Shown here: piece by piece, positions 20,657-31,768 of the stretch
Numbering within the stretch: position 1 is the stretch's first letter
Layout: each line of letters starts with the position of its first letter
Origin: Saccharomyces uvarum
Taxonomy: Eukaryota; Ascomycota; Saccharomycetes; Saccharomycetales; Saccharomycetaceae
DNA: 64,000 nt
Direction: 5' to 3'
NCBI GenBank assembly: GCA_947243795.1
Contig: OX365931.1
Location: 310,001-374,000 of the forward strand
Notes under the pieces: model-generated
Database searches by the model: none
What the model saw: only the letters and a program-made list of their open reading frames with translations
Told to the model about the DNA's origin: nothing
Position numbers and translations under genes: made by a program

Positions 20657-21343
20657 CTATAACTTACCCAAATGGAAATTGATCAGAGGTAAACATATAA
20701 TTTTTATAATCGAATCAACAAACGTTTTGCTATTGTTCTTATTGTCTGCTAGTTTCAGATAACCGACAAACGACAATATCACCTTCCAATCATTTAGGTT
20801 CTGGAAGTCTTTAGAACTGGAATTCAATCCCATTTCCTTGGGTAACTTAACGGGTATTCGCAAATGGGCCAGTTGATTAATCTTCAAGGAATCGTTAATT
20901 AGCCAGCTTATTGAATTCGAGTTCACTATTCGACGCCGTTCTAAATTGTGAACATAATTGAAATTCTTGTTCATTACACTAAACTGATTGAAGTTTGTAA
21001 ACGTTATTGTCAGCAACTTGTTGATTTCCAGGCCAATTAATTGCTCGCCTAATTTTTGTAGAATCTCATTGCTGGTTCGAAAATCATTAATTGTACTGAT
21101 GTCTCCACTTATAGGTACGTGGACCTGCAAATCCCGGTTTGTTGCGTACAGTAGCTTAGTTAACTCTTTGGTCGGCAGACGTATCTCTTCTCCATCACCT
21201 TTATGATTGACTAGAAAAACCTGGCATAATTTCTCCACCTTAGCAACATTTTTCTTTGTTGCTGTGTTTATGATCTTGGTAGAGCCATTCCTGTGAACCA
21301 CAGAGGATCGAACGGTGGTTACAAACGCCTGTGTACGTAACAT
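20657..21343 (-). CDS. CBS1: Cbs1, mitochondrial COB mRNA translational activator
   Basis: Activates translation of cytochrome b (COB) mRNA via its 5' leader, at the mitochondrial inner membrane. The 228-residue protein starts with a basic, hydroxylated presequence-like stretch, MLRTQAFVTTVRSSVVHRNG, poor in acidic residues, as expected for mitochondrial import. No known enzymatic motif is present; length agrees with the roughly 229 residues I recall. It is convergent with BDF2 (162 bp gap) and lies between BDF2 and COX9 as in S. cerevisiae. Identity rests on synteny plus overall sequence. Confidence 0.92.
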   Translation of the reverse strand: MLRTQAFVTTVRSSVVHRNGSTKIINTATKKNVAKVEKLCQVFLVNHKGDGEEIRLPTKELTKLLYATNRDLQVHVPISGDISTINDFRTSNEILQKLGEQLIGLEINKLLTITFTNFNQFSVMNKNFNYVHNLERRRIVNSNSISWLINDSLKINQLAHLRIPVKLPKEMGLNSSSKDFQNLNDWKVILSFVGYLKLADNKNNSKTFVDSIIKIICLPLINFHLGKL

Positions 21344-21767
21344 GTTAAAACCTAAGATCTGGTTAGTCTTTGTGCTGCTGTAAAAAAACTATAGAAAAAG
21401 AGCAAACCAAATAACTCGTACACACCGCAATTTCCAAATGCAATAGACTACTCTTTAGTTCTCTCTTATTCCTCTTGCCTATTCATTTTCTGCCTTTTCT
21501 CCCACTTCGTTTTTTAATTGTCATTTTAATTTATTTTATTTTATTTCAGTTTGACTATACATACATATGTAAATTATTTTTTGTTCGTAGAAATAAATAT
21601 ATGAGAATAAAAATTACGATAATTATCAAAAAAGAAGGGGAATACGTTTGCTTTTCCCTCTCCACACACTCTTACAAAATAATCAATTGAGGCCAGCACA
21701 AAAAAAATAGAGAACAAATATATAGGAATAAGAATATAATGCGAAAAAGTACAGTAATCTGATCGAA
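21344..21767. other. Intergenic between CBS1 and COX9
   Basis: 424 bases, CBS1 upstream and COX9 3' flank. Strongly T-rich from 21470 to 21560. A 71-codon plus-strand frame (21475-21690) has low-complexity translation and is not supported. No RNA gene is seen. Confidence 0.5.
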
Positions 21768-21947
21768 TCAGTTTTCTTGCTTTTTTCTTTCAGCCAACTC
21801 CGCATAGAACTTTTCTCTCTTGTTAATCTTGTCCATGTGGAACCCCCACCACCAGTAGGAGGCCATAGCACCCCCGAGGGAGAACCCGAGGACCATGTCC
21901 ATGATGACTCTTTTTTTGATCGTACCAGTAATTGGAGCAATAGCCAT
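21768..21947 (-). CDS. COX9: Cox9, cytochrome c oxidase subunit VIIa
   Basis: Small nuclear-encoded subunit of respiratory complex IV in the mitochondrial inner membrane. The 59-residue product reads MAIAPITGTIKKRVIMD at its N-terminus, followed by one membrane span (about 15-36) with GFSLGGAMASYWWWGFHMDK, then a charged tail ending KKQEN. It is too short for standard ORF calling and was found by translating the minus strand between CBS1 and IDP1. Length equals the S. cerevisiae protein. A CCAATCA box in the spacer with IDP1 suggests HAP-complex control. Confidence 0.96.
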   Translation of the reverse strand: MAIAPITGTIKKRVIMDMVLGFSLGGAMASYWWWGFHMDKINKREKFYAELAERKKQEN

Positions 21948-22386
21948 GTTCGTTTTAGATCGGTTGAGGTTGTATTTAGCAGTTGTCTTGCTTGCTCCGG
22001 TAGGTGGTGATAATTTTCCTTTGAAGATAGAACTCTTTCATCGAATCTTTTAATACCACTGGAACAAAGCGGGCATCGTCGCAGCGGGCCAATCAGGTCG
22101 CAGTAAAAGAGGGGACACACAGGAGACCTTATTGAAGACCATGGTAGGGTCCAGCAGATTCCTTGAGCTAGATCAACCTCATCCACGATCAACAGCAGCT
22201 CGAACCATGTTGTTATGGGTCGAACAGGACTATGTGCACCTTGTAGTACCGCTATACGGGTCACGCGCGAACCGTGACTCACGTAATTCCACTCGGGCAA
22301 TATAAAGAACGACTCATACGAACTTATATTTCTTGTGTCCATGCGATTGCAAAGGACCACACACACATCAGGAAGAGCCACCCAGC
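21948..22386. promoter_or_regulatory. COX9/IDP1 divergent promoter with HAP and R-box motifs
   Basis: 439 bases between divergent mitochondrial genes. GCCAATCA (22088-22095) fits the Hap2/3/4/5 CCAAT box. GGTCAC at 22259-22264 and the inverted GTGAC at 22274-22278 are Rtg1/Rtg3 R-box cores. A TATAAA lies at about 22301-22306 on the IDP1 side. Regulation by respiration and retrograde signalling is inference from these motifs. Confidence 0.5.
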
Positions 22387-23676
22387 ATGAGCATGCTAGC
22401 CAGAAGACTGTTTTCCACCTCTCGCCTTGCTGCCTTCAGCAAGATCAAGGTCAAGCAACCCGTTGTCGAGTTAGACGGTGATGAGATGACTCGTATCATT
22501 TGGGACAGGATCAAGAAGAAGCTGATCTTGCCCTACTTGGACGTGGACTTGAAGTACTACGATTTGTCTATCGAGTCTCGTGATGCCACTGCCGACAAGA
22601 TCACTCAAGATGCTGCAGAGGCGATCAAGAAGTATGGTGTCGGTATCAAATGTGCCACCATCACTCCTGATGAGGCTCGTGTGAAGGAATTCAACCTGCA
22701 CAAGATGTGGAAGTCTCCCAACGGTACCATTAGAAACATTCTTGGTGGGACTGTGTTCAGAGAGCCAATCGTGATTCCTAGAATCCCAAGATTGGTCCCT
22801 CGTTGGGAAAAGCCAATCATCATTGGAAGACACGCCTTTGGTGACCAGTATAAGGCCACGGACACGTTGATTCCAGGGCCAGGCTCTTTGGAATTGGTCT
22901 ATAAGCCATCTGGATCTAACGCGACTGCTCAACCACAGACTTTGAAAGTATTTGACTACAAGGGCAGCGGTGTAGCCATGGCCATGTATAACACTGACGA
23001 ATCCATCGAAGGGTTTGCTCATTCGTCTTTTAAAATGGCCATTGACAAGAAACTGAACCTTTTCTTGTCTACTAAGAATACTATTTTGAAGAAATATGAT
23101 GGTAGATTCAAAGACGTTTTCCAGAATATCTACGAAGCTCAATATAAGTCCAAGTTCGAAGAACTAGGTATCCATTATGAACATCGTTTAATTGATGATA
23201 TGGTCGCTCAGATGGTTAAGTCTAAAGGTGGTTTTATCATGGCGCTCAAGAACTATGACGGTGATGTCCAATCTGACATCGTTGCCCAGGGATTCGGTTC
23301 CTTGGGGTTGATGACTTCTATCTTAGTCACACCAGATGGTAAAACTTTTGAGAGTGAGGCTGCTCATGGTACCGTGACAAGACATTATAGAAAATACCAA
23401 CAGGGTGAAGAAACTTCTACGAATTCCATTGCGTCCATTTTTGCTTGGTCAAGAGGTCTATTGAAGAGAGGTGAATTAGACAATACTCCAAGTCTATGCA
23501 AATTTGCTAACATTTTGGAATCTGCCACCCTAAACACCGTTCAACAAGACGGTATTATGACCAAGGATTTGGCTTTGGCTTGCGGTAAGAATGAAAGATC
23601 TGCTTACGTCACCACAGAAGAATTTTTGGATGCTGTTGAGAAAAGACTACAAAAGGAAATCAAATCGATTGAATAA
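22387..23676 (+). CDS. IDP1: Idp1, mitochondrial NADP-isocitrate dehydrogenase
   Basis: Oxidatively decarboxylates isocitrate to 2-oxoglutarate with NADP in the mitochondrial matrix, supplying NADPH and glutamate precursor. The start at 22387 gives a 429-residue protein whose first residues [19 protein letters not shown] form an Arg/Ser-rich presequence. Conserved segments include [15 protein letters not shown] (about 25-39), [20 protein letters not shown] (about 98-117), [18 protein letters not shown] and [14 protein letters not shown]. The frame is open 18 codons further upstream to an ATG at 22333, but that extension is Cys/Pro-rich and would bury the presequence. One residue longer than S. 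cerevisiae Idp1 as I recall it. Confidence 0.96.
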   Translation: MSMLARRLFSTSRLAAFSKIKVKQPVVELDGDEMTRIIWDRIKKKLILPYLDVDLKYYDLSIESRDATADKITQDAAEAIKKYGVGIKCATITPDEARVKEFNLHKMWKSPNGTIRNILGGTVFREPIVIPRIPRLVPRWEKPIIIGRHAFGDQYKATDTLIPGPGSLELVYKPSGSNATAQPQTLKVFDYKGSGVAMAMYNTDESIEGFAHSSFKMAIDKKLNLFLSTKNTILKKYDGRFKDVFQNIYEAQYKSKFEELGIHYEHRLIDDMVAQMVKSKGGFIMALKNYDGDVQSDIVAQGFGSLGLMTSILVTPDGKTFESEAAHGTVTRHYRKYQQGEETSTNSIASIFAWSRGLLKRGELDNTPSLCKFANILESATLNTVQQDGIMTKDLALACGKNERSAYVTTEEFLDAVEKRLQKEIKSIE

Positions 23677-23791
23677 TCTGATCTTTAGAATGCCCCATTT
23701 ACTTTTTTCTTTCATATTTAGGTACCATATATAGTTACGCTTGAGAACTATGAACTAATAACTTTCTTTTTCTCTAATACATACTTACTTC

Positions 23792-24820
23792 TTATTGTTG
23801 TTTGCAGCCATCAGCTAATTCCTTATCGAGGTTCCCTAGATTAGGATCGTTACCATCGACTTCTAACATTTTCATGAGATCCTCCTCTTCGTTCCCATTC
23901 TTTAAAAGACTGTTTCCACTTCTAATAGGGTTATCGCCCAATTGTTCTAGTTCGTCTAGCAATTCGGTAACACGATCTTTATGCTTCAGTTCTTCATAAT
24001 CCTTTAACTCATAAATGCCTACAATTTGCTTTACTATATCGAATTGTCTCTTGTAAACCTCTATCTTCTCCTTGTGCTCTTCTTTTTCGCCGTTTTCTTG
24101 GAACCATGTCCCAAACTCACTACGCATCTCTTTCATGGGTTCATACAGCACTTCCTTCGACGTCATTTGATCAAGTATCTTCGTTATCGCATCATCCATT
24201 TCACCGTCTTTTACGTCAAACTGATCATCTCCATTGTCATTTCCTCCGGACGCAACCATTTGGTCTAGCAATTGTGACAATATGTCATCTACATTACCAT
24301 TTTGGCCACTGCGTTGAGATTCTTTACTTTCTTCTGCTAGTGATGTGTCTACCTTATTACCGTTGTCTTTTAGCCTATCTAGTGTATTTGAGACGATGCT
24401 TTTGAACCCTGGACTGTTCCCACTTACAGACCCCTTAACATTATTATCAGCCTTCAAATCATCAGAAGCCAAATCGGAGTCTTCACGAGGAATCTTGGTA
24501 GCCTCCTCTAGAGCACTCACCAGTTTATTAAAATCTTTTGTCTTGGCATAGTTCTCATTACCATTTTGTTTCATCAAATTTGCAAATTCATGTTGTAAAT
24601 CTGTCATCATTTCTTTTAGTTCCGGATCTTCTTCAGACACATCACCTGCCCGTAAACCATCAGCACCCTTACTTCTGGCGCTTCTTTCTTTGTTTCCACT
24701 GTCGTTGCCCACAGATTGTTCTGTCTGTAGAGTTTCCGGATCGACTTCATCTAGTTTGGTTGGGTCTTCATCCAAAAGGTCATCCAAGTCATCAAAATCA
24801 TCGTGTTCGTTACCACTCAT
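23792..24820 (-). CDS. PEX19: Pex19, peroxisomal membrane protein import receptor
   Basis: Cytosolic chaperone and receptor that delivers peroxisomal membrane proteins to Pex3. The 342-residue protein is acidic and soluble, with a DDFDDLDDLLDEDPTKLDEVD N-terminal segment (Pex3-binding region, only partly quoted in function) and a C-terminal helical cargo-binding domain (about 210-320). It ends Cys-Lys-Gln-Gln, a CaaX box for farnesylation, which is a hallmark of Pex19. Length matches S. cerevisiae (342). It is convergent with IDP1 and divergent from UBC9 over a 226-bp spacer. Confidence 0.96.
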   Translation of the reverse strand: MSGNEHDDFDDLDDLLDEDPTKLDEVDPETLQTEQSVGNDSGNKERSARSKGADGLRAGDVSEEDPELKEMMTDLQHEFANLMKQNGNENYAKTKDFNKLVSALEEATKIPREDSDLASDDLKADNNVKGSVSGNSPGFKSIVSNTLDRLKDNGNKVDTSLAEESKESQRSGQNGNVDDILSQLLDQMVASGGNDNGDDQFDVKDGEMDDAITKILDQMTSKEVLYEPMKEMRSEFGTWFQENGEKEEHKEKIEVYKRQFDIVKQIVGIYELKDYEELKHKDRVTELLDELEQLGDNPIRSGNSLLKNGNEEEDLMKMLEVDGNDPNLGNLDKELADGCKQQ

Positions 24821-25046
24821 TACTATAGGTTGTATATTCAGTTATTCTCCTTCCACTTAGACCTAATCCTTAACTTCTTAAAGTTTATGTTCCTCTTCAC
24901 TTTATACCACTCAAAAACCGCGTAACATCTAGAAATTGAAAATTATCATTAAGTCCATGATAAACAAACATTTCAATAAAAAAATAAAACGGAAGTGCCC
25001 AAAGCAAGACACGCATACGCACTGGCACCAGTTATTGGAAGCAGAT

Positions 25047-25621
25047 ATGAGTAGTTTATGTCTACAGCGTCTTCAGGAAGAAAGGTATGTCGCAGCTTCT
25101 TATTTTTCATTTTGTAGCTATACACAAGTTTAATTCAGCGTTATACTAACAGTCATCGGATATCAAATGTTCTTTTAAATAACAGAAAGAAATGGAGAAA
25201 GGACCATCCATTTGGATTTTATGCCAAACCAGTCAAGAAGGCTGATGGATCCATGGACTTACAAAAATGGGAGGCTGGTATCCCAGGTAGAGAAAGTACA
25301 AATTGGGCAGGTGGTGTATACCCGATTACGGTAGAATATCCAAATGAATATCCGTCAAAACCTCCAAAGGTCAAGTTTCCGGCTGGGTTTTATCATCCAA
25401 ACGTGTACCCAAGTGGTACGATCTGTTTAAGTATCCTAAATGAAGATCAAGATTGGAGGCCTGCCATCACATTGAAACAAATTGTTCTTGGGGTTCAGGA
25501 TCTTTTGGACTCTCCAAATCCAAATTCCCCTGCTCAAGAACCTGCATGGAGATCATTTTCGAGAAACAAAACGGAATATGACAAGAAAGTTTTGCTTCAA
25601 GCCAAACAGTACTCTAAATAG
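25047..25621 (+). CDS. UBC9: Ubc9, SUMO-conjugating E2 enzyme, spliced
   Basis: Sole E2 for SUMO (Smt3) conjugation, acting in the nucleus in cell-cycle and DNA-repair control. Exons join(25047..25084,25186..25621) encode 157 residues. Exon 1 gives [12 protein letters not shown] plus two bases; GTATGT at 25085, TACTAAC at 25144-25150 and acceptor CAG ending at 25185 define a 101-nt intron, and the join forms Arg13. The UBC fold is complete: [15 protein letters not shown] holds the catalytic Cys93, and [10 protein letters not shown] precedes it. Length is identical to S. cerevisiae Ubc9. The first exon is too short to be seen as an ORF by itself. Confidence 0.97.
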
Positions 25622-25841
25622 AGAGAAATTTAGTTTTCCGCCCTCCTTCGTTTTGTACTTTATTTAATTAATGTCGTATGTAATAAGAATAGAGCAAATA
25701 GCATCATTTGTGGAACATGAAGTTTCCTTTTTTCTTCAAATCTTGTTTTTTTGCTAGATAAATAGAATACTACTCTTATCGTATCAATTTCTATGGTTAT
25801 AAAATCTATTATATACACATCAACAGACGTATTGGTTTTAC

Positions 25842-27692
25842 TCAATTTTCATCAGTCTTGTAATGAATAAAACTATCTAGCGTGGTGAAACAATCGTGGC
25901 ATCTTTCCTTTAACTCAGGATCTTTGTTTTTATCAACCATTTTAAATTGCTGTCTCAGGTTTGGTACTACTTGGTCTTTTAAGATAGATAAAAATTCACC
26001 GCTTACGAATATTGGTTCATTATAATCGTAAGATGCATCACCATAAATTTGGAAAAGCGAGTTTGTCATTTCCACCAAAACTTCAGGTTGGACGTTTGCT
26101 TGAATCAACTTCTGTATGAAGAACTGACCGATTTCCTTGTTCATTTCAATTTGCCCTTGCATCATAGCATATGTGCTCAATACATTAATACATTTTTGCT
26201 TTAGTTCCAAGTCATCATTGTTTTGGAATTCGCTCATAATTCCCTTCACGAATTCTATATTATTGAGCATTTGAAGTTTATTCAATACCTGATTTCCGCC
26301 TTCAGCAGCTCCATTAGAGGAGATAAGCTTCAAAACAGACCAAATACAGCCCATTCTACCAATTTTAATAATCAAGTCATCTTGACTATCTAATTGTGTC
26401 ACATAACTCCATAGTGAGATGAGTAAGTCCTCCGAGAGTTGCGTTAATGATAGTGTGACGTACAGCCAGATCAAGTTATTCCAGCCGATTAATATTCGTG
26501 ATGTGAACGTATCCTTTAAAATCATAAAGACATGAGGCAAAAAATTTGTTAGAGTATTGACCAACTCGTCTGGAATCACGGCCTCATTCGGTTGCGCCAT
26601 TTCATACTTGGATGCAACCAATTCAATGATTGCAGTGATAAGATCTATGGCAATTTCAACACTCTGTAATTTCATCATGGATTCATTACGCTTTGCATTA
26701 TAGTTCTTGATCTTCTCTATAACTTTACTGGTTTCATCTTTGTTAGTGGCTGGTGCAATTTCCTCAGGGTTGTTGATATCATTCATTAACTCTACTGGGT
26801 CAATGTTGTTAATGGAATGACATACAGAGTGAATCATTTTGTTACACTGATCATATGTTATTTTTGTATCAAGGAATTGGAAATTGATACCTTCAATCAA
26901 CACCTTGGTTAATTCGTTGGTTTGAGGATGCAAATCTGAAGACAATTCATTTAAAAACTGCGACATGTGCTTATTGTGAGAGACCTGATCGATAAACTCG
27001 AATGATTCGGAACTTAAATCGTAAATCAAATCAAGGATGGTATTGTATAAATTGATAGGTAATTTTTCGACACCGTATTTCAATAATTCTAAAATGACTT
27101 GGAAGATTCCGTTTATTTTATTTTCGTTCAGTAATTCATCGAGGATATCATCGGACCCATTAGATAAAGCCACTGCCAGAGATAACAAATTATCGGCGAA
27201 ATCGAAAAGTAGTCTTTTAGATTCTATTTTGGCCTTCCCTGCAGGTTTTGATTGGGTTTGTTGTTCCGCTGCTTGCAAAGCGGATAGAGAATCAATGATC
27301 TTAGCAAAGTTACTTGATATACTTGTCCATATGTCAGATCTCCAGAGGTAGATCGACACGTCATAACCTTCTTCCAAGGATAAGTTTCTTAGTAAACCAA
27401 ACGACTCCACAACTATATCTGAATTAGAATCATTCAGTAGTTTACTCAAGATGATATGCACCAATTTTTCCTTCAGTAGCAATTGTCTCATGTGAGTGTC
27501 TTCACAGAGGACGCTAATGGAGCTCAAAGCCATACTTCTGTCATTTGGCACTACACTCGATAGATTTTGCAGTAAAGGTTGAAGCTTTTTGTTAACGACG
27601 TTGGCGTCTTTATTATCGCTGTCTGAACCAGCTTTGCGTAGTGGATTCAAACGAGACGAGGAAGCTCTTGATCTTCTCTTTGATCTACCCAT
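25842..27692 (-). CDS. SYO1: Syo1, import adaptor for Rpl5 and Rpl11
   Basis: Symportin: co-imports ribosomal proteins uL18 (Rpl5) and uL5 (Rpl11) with the karyopherin Kap104 and hands them to 5S rRNA. The 616-residue protein starts [20 protein letters not shown], a basic N-terminus resembling a PY-type nuclear signal, and continues as ARM/HEAT-type helical repeats with an acidic or polar loop around 310-330. Length is near the 620 residues recalled. The promoter carries PAC-like GATGAG repeats and an RRPE (27837-27861), in line with ribosome-biogenesis control. Confidence 0.94.
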   Translation of the reverse strand: MGRSKRRSRASSSRLNPLRKAGSDSDNKDANVVNKKLQPLLQNLSSVVPNDRSMALSSISVLCEDTHMRQLLLKEKLVHIILSKLLNDSNSDIVVESFGLLRNLSLEEGYDVSIYLWRSDIWTSISSNFAKIIDSLSALQAAEQQTQSKPAGKAKIESKRLLFDFADNLLSLAVALSNGSDDILDELLNENKINGIFQVILELLKYGVEKLPINLYNTILDLIYDLSSESFEFIDQVSHNKHMSQFLNELSSDLHPQTNELTKVLIEGINFQFLDTKITYDQCNKMIHSVCHSINNIDPVELMNDINNPEEIAPATNKDETSKVIEKIKNYNAKRNESMMKLQSVEIAIDLITAIIELVASKYEMAQPNEAVIPDELVNTLTNFLPHVFMILKDTFTSRILIGWNNLIWLYVTLSLTQLSEDLLISLWSYVTQLDSQDDLIIKIGRMGCIWSVLKLISSNGAAEGGNQVLNKLQMLNNIEFVKGIMSEFQNNDDLELKQKCINVLSTYAMMQGQIEMNKEIGQFFIQKLIQANVQPEVLVEMTNSLFQIYGDASYDYNEPIFVSGEFLSILKDQVVPNLRQQFKMVDKNKDPELKERCHDCFTTLDSFIHYKTDEN

Positions 27693-27836
27693 TTTTTCTC
27701 ACTCCAATTCCGATCTTGGCGTATTCCTTGAGTAAAAGCAAACTTTAAGTCAAGATGACTTCAAATTGTAAATATATGGCGTTGACAGCCGGAAATTAAG
27801 CTTACACTACACGTTAGAGCATTAGTACCAATATTT

Positions 27837-27861
27837 GAGATGAGATGAGATGAAAAATTTT
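27837..27861 (-). promoter_or_regulatory. PAC-like repeats and RRPE before SYO1
   Basis: TGAAAAATTTT at 27851-27861 is an exact RRPE; it abuts three overlapping GATGAG units (27839-27853), the PAC core. The pair lies about 145-170 bp upstream of SYO1. PAC/RRPE pairs mark ribosome-biogenesis genes bound by Dot6/Tod6 and Stb3. Confidence 0.65.
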
Positions 27862-28168
27862 CTAATTTCAAAAAAGGAACCTCGTCTGAAATGACCAAAG
27901 TGTGGATCGTAGTAACAACAACAACGGCGGTAATAGTAGTATTAACAGCTGCTTTCATCAATCAGTATTAGCAGGTGATGCATTTGTCTCTGTTGCTTTG
28001 TGATTAGGATTTTTTTATTGCATCGCCATTATTTAATGATAAACATAAAATAGTAGTACTAGAAATAATATATGATAACTTATACAAAAGAGAGGTTAAG
28101 AGAAAAACAGAGGCAACCAAAATAGACCAAAAATGGGTCGATGACTACAATATTGCGATCTCTTTAAC

Positions 28169-28339
28169 TTATCTGTACTTGTGGAAACCAATGTCGTTGG
28201 CTCTTTCTCTGAAACATTGACGACAGATGTTCAAGTCGTACTTTCTGACCAAACCGGTGTGAGAAGAACAGACACGACATTGGCGGGAACCTTTACCGAA
28301 TCTTCTTGGGTGGGAGAACCAAACGTTTTCGTGAGCCAT
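28169..28339 (-). CDS. RPS29B: Ribosomal protein uS14B
   Basis: Small-subunit ribosomal protein uS14, located in the 40S head. The 56-residue protein, found by translating the minus strand, runs from [17 protein letters not shown] to DIGFHKYR. A zinc ribbon is formed by Cys21, Cys24, Cys39 and Cys42 (CRVC and CRQC). Codon use is strongly biased to the yeast optimal set. No intron is needed. RPS29B rather than RPS29A is chosen from synteny with TSR1 and SYO1. Confidence 0.97.
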   Translation of the reverse strand: MAHENVWFSHPRRFGKGSRQCRVCSSHTGLVRKYDLNICRQCFRERANDIGFHKYR

Positions 28340-29152
28340 TTTGTATATATATATTCTGTAACCAATAAATTTTCAAAGAGAAAATAAAAAAGTATGTTAG
28401 TATAAGATATCTTTCGTGCGAGTTTTCTCGTTCAGAGTCCCATGGACGTGTATAGAATAATGCGATTCTTCATGGTCAACAGGGACATTAGGCAGTATGC
28501 AATTTCCTCTGTGTTTCATATCTCACAAAAATTTGTTCGTTTTTTTCCAATTCAAATAAAACAGTCCACGCTTGTCCCATGTTAGGTGTTCAAGCCACAG
28601 TCTATCCACCAATTGTCTTGGTCATATATTCGATTTCCAGTTGCGATTCCAATTACAGATTCCAATTTCACGCAGAGCCTTATCCACTGGTTCGTCCATT
28701 CAGTATACACTTCCTCTGTCCTTATAACCACTTTCCCACATACATTTAGCGATAGTTTCTTTCAGAGCCTCTTAAACACTAACACCAACACCAACACACA
28801 ATAACCACTTATTATGGTGACGGTTATACCTTTAAGATTTGACGCTTTCACCGCCAAAAGTGGAACTTTTCCAACCGCGCTGTCCGTACAACATGAGGAG
28901 CGCCTCGCAAGCGCAAAATAATAGCCTCTCATATTCGAAGGAAAAAAAAAGGTCTCGGAGGGTAGTGGGTGTAGAAATGCACGGATGTATTGGCGGACTG
29001 AGACTGCGGCCTCAGCTGGGAAAATTTTTCAGCTAAGCTCATCTCATCACTGGTGAAAAAGAAAAATCAGCTTGCATATAACATGCTGTTAAGCAATTGT
29101 TGTTGAAGTTGGGTCTTGGGGGGAAGGATAGCAGTTTCACATAGGCATCAGA
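28340..29152. promoter_or_regulatory. RPS29B/TSR1 divergent promoter
   Basis: 813 bases between two ribosome-related genes. Next to TSR1, AAAATTTTTCA (29021-29031, RRPE on the minus strand) is followed by AGCTCATC (29036-29043, PAC core reversed), about 110-130 bp before the TSR1 start. A weak Rap1-like core TCCGTACA lies at 28883-28890. No small gene is recognised; the 60-80 codon frames here are not convincing. Confidence 0.6.
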
Positions 29153-31531
29153 ATGGCGGGTCATTCACACAGAACGTCGTTGAAGAACGGGCACAAGTCT
29201 TTCAAATCAAAACACGCTTCTAAAGGTGCTTTGAAGAGACTCTACAAGGGAAAGGTGGAGAAAGAGCTCATCGGAACTGGTAGAGCAGACAAGCAGGTTT
29301 CGAAGCTGCAGCGTCGAAACAAGTCCAAACAATTAAGAGCGCAGAAAATCTTGGATTCCATTGAAAACAGAAAACTTTTTGAAGGTAAAAATGGTGCTGC
29401 CAAAATCGTCACTATTCTTCCGCTAGTGAGTGATCTGGACCCATTGGATATTCTTTACAGACTATTGAAGTCCGCGGACGACGAGGAGATCATGATCCAG
29501 GAAGTGGAATCGAAGCGCATATTCAATGTTCACATCAAGAAGTTCAAGAGCAATCTAAAGATCATCATTCCAGACATGACCAACTTTTTGAACATCTTAG
29601 ATTGTGCTAAAGTGGCTGATTTTGTCATTTTTGGGCTTAGTGGTGTGAACGAAGTTGATGGAGAATTCGGTGAGCAAATCGTTCGTGCTTTGGAACTACA
29701 AGGTATTGCATCATATATCGGCGTCATAAGCAACCTTTCAGCTGTCCACGAAAAAGAGAAATTCCAACTGGACGTCAAGCAATCCTTGGAGAGTTATTTC
29801 AAACATTTCTTCCCCAATGAGGAACGTATTTATAACTTGGAGAAAAACTCGGACTCTTTAAACGTCTTGAGAACTTTATGTCAGAAACTACCAAGATCTA
29901 TTAACTGGAGAGATAATAGAGGTTACGTTGTTGCGGACCTTGTTGATTTTGTTGAAACGTCCCCTGACTCCGGTGAGTTGGTTGTTGAAGGTACCGTTCG
30001 TGGTATTGGGTTCAATGCTAATAGATTAGTCCATATCCCTGATTTAGGTGACTTCCAACTTAATAAAATAGAAAAAATTAGTGAGTCTTCACAAAAGAGA
30101 AAAAACATCAAGAACAAAACCAATAACACAGCTGATAATGTGGACTTGGACTTAGATTTACAAACTGTTTTTGAAAGTGATATGAATAGAGATACTTTAG
30201 ACGAATACGCTCCAGAAGACGTGGAAGATTGGTCTGATTATGACGATGACTTTGGATACGAGGATTTGACTACAGCAAGATATGATGATCACGGGTATTT
30301 GCCTGGCAGAGAACAAGCATCCAAAAAGGTTGCGGTCCCCAAGGGAACCTCGGATTACCAAGCCAAATGGTACCTAGACGACGTTATTGAAGTAGCCGAT
30401 GAAGAAGAAATGGAACAGGCCGATGAGGAAGAGGAAGCAATAATGGAAGTCGATGATGGAATGACTATGATAGACCAAGACAATGGAGAGATGGAAAATG
30501 ACGACAGATATGAAATAGAAGATGATGAAAAATTTGAAGAATTTTCACCTGAAGAAGAAGAACGTCAATTGAGAGAATTCAGAGATATGGAAAAGGAAGA
30601 CAGAGAATTCCCGGACGAAATCGAACTAGAACCAACTGAATCTGCCGTGGAACGTCTGAAAAGGTACAGAGGTTTGAAGAACTTATACAACTGTGACTGG
30701 AATGTCGATGAAAAGGACCCCACGTCACCACCTGAATGGAAGCGTCTATTAAGAGTCGGTAATTATAAAAACACCAAAAACAGAATTATCAAAGAAACCA
30801 AGAGCGAAGCACAAACTATTGCAGGTGATCGTATTAGAATGTTCATCAAGTTCCCCAAATTCTTATTAGAAAAGGTTCAAGACCCCAAACAGCTATTGTT
30901 CACTATTTATGGATTACTTTTACACGAACACAAGAACGCAGTGGTCAACTTCTCGTTACAAAGATGGGAAGAATACGACAACCCTGTACCTTCCAAGGAT
31001 CCTATCGTGGTACAATATGGTGCTAGAAGATATACTATTCAGCCACTATTTTCTCAGGATTCGAATAGTCCCAACAATGTTCACAAGTATGAAAGATACT
31101 TGCATCCAAATACAGTATCAATCGCCACATGTATTGCACCTGTAGATTTCACGCAATCTCCTGCAATTTTCTTCAAGCCTTCACCAACAGATTCTAAGCA
31201 AGTTGAGTTGATTGGTCACGGTACATTCTTGAACGCAGACCATTCAAGAATCTTGGCCAAGAGAGCTATCTTGACGGGTCATCCATTTAGATTCCACAAG
31301 ACAGTGGTAACTGTACGTTACATGTTCTTTAGACCGGAGGATGTGGAATGGTTCAAGTCTATCCCATTATTTACCAAATCTGGTAGATCTGGTTTCATTA
31401 AAGAGAGTCTGGGTACACACGGTTATCTCAAGGCTACATTTGACGGTAAACTATCTGCACAAGATGTTGTTGCCATGTCCTTGTATAAACGTATGTGGCC
31501 ATTGCCTTCATTACCTTGGAATGGTATGTAA
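29153..31531 (+). CDS. TSR1: Tsr1, 40S ribosome assembly factor
   Basis: Assembly factor of late pre-40S particles, structurally a GTPase-like protein of the Bms1/Tsr1 family that lacks a working GTP site. The 792-residue protein has a Lys-rich N-terminus ([20 protein letters not shown]), a G-domain-like region with no P-loop visible (about 80-230), an AARP2CN-type domain (about 225-310), a very acidic linker (about 385-500) and a C-terminal EF-Tu-like domain with [13 protein letters not shown] at the end. Length is near the 788 recalled. PAC and RRPE motifs precede it. Confidence 0.95.
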   Translation: MAGHSHRTSLKNGHKSFKSKHASKGALKRLYKGKVEKELIGTGRADKQVSKLQRRNKSKQLRAQKILDSIENRKLFEGKNGAAKIVTILPLVSDLDPLDILYRLLKSADDEEIMIQEVESKRIFNVHIKKFKSNLKIIIPDMTNFLNILDCAKVADFVIFGLSGVNEVDGEFGEQIVRALELQGIASYIGVISNLSAVHEKEKFQLDVKQSLESYFKHFFPNEERIYNLEKNSDSLNVLRTLCQKLPRSINWRDNRGYVVADLVDFVETSPDSGELVVEGTVRGIGFNANRLVHIPDLGDFQLNKIEKISESSQKRKNIKNKTNNTADNVDLDLDLQTVFESDMNRDTLDEYAPEDVEDWSDYDDDFGYEDLTTARYDDHGYLPGREQASKKVAVPKGTSDYQAKWYLDDVIEVADEEEMEQADEEEEAIMEVDDGMTMIDQDNGEMENDDRYEIEDDEKFEEFSPEEEERQLREFRDMEKEDREFPDEIELEPTESAVERLKRYRGLKNLYNCDWNVDEKDPTSPPEWKRLLRVGNYKNTKNRIIKETKSEAQTIAGDRIRMFIKFPKFLLEKVQDPKQLLFTIYGLLLHEHKNAVVNFSLQRWEEYDNPVPSKDPIVVQYGARRYTIQPLFSQDSNSPNNVHKYERYLHPNTVSIATCIAPVDFTQSPAIFFKPSPTDSKQVELIGHGTFLNADHSRILAKRAILTGHPFRFHKTVVTVRYMFFRPEDVEWFKSIPLFTKSGRSGFIKESLGTHGYLKATFDGKLSAQDVVAMSLYKRMWPLPSLPWNGM

Positions 31532-31768
31532 AGTGATAAAAATATACACATATAGGTATGTATGTATGTATGTGTGTGAGATCTATTTGTATAATATAAT
31601 TACTAATAAAAAAGTATCGAGGGAGTTATGAGTAAAGCTAGGGCAATACATGTTTCGTACTTATTAAATAGACACACCACTTTTTTATGTTGAAAATTAA
31701 TGCATATATGTGAAAATCGTTGGTTTTATCAAGCAAATAAGTTTGCTTCTTTTATTTTTTTCTTTCTT

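Noticed and set aside
22333-22386. Eighteen-codon upstream extension of IDP1
   Set aside because: It would hide the mitochondrial presequence; the family starts at MSML.
22471-23142. 223-codon minus-strand frame
   Set aside because: Fully antisense to IDP1, which has clear conserved motifs in the other strand.
28883-28890. Rap1 site for RPS29B
   Set aside because: Only the core TCCGTACA fits; flanks depart from the consensus, so it is not called.
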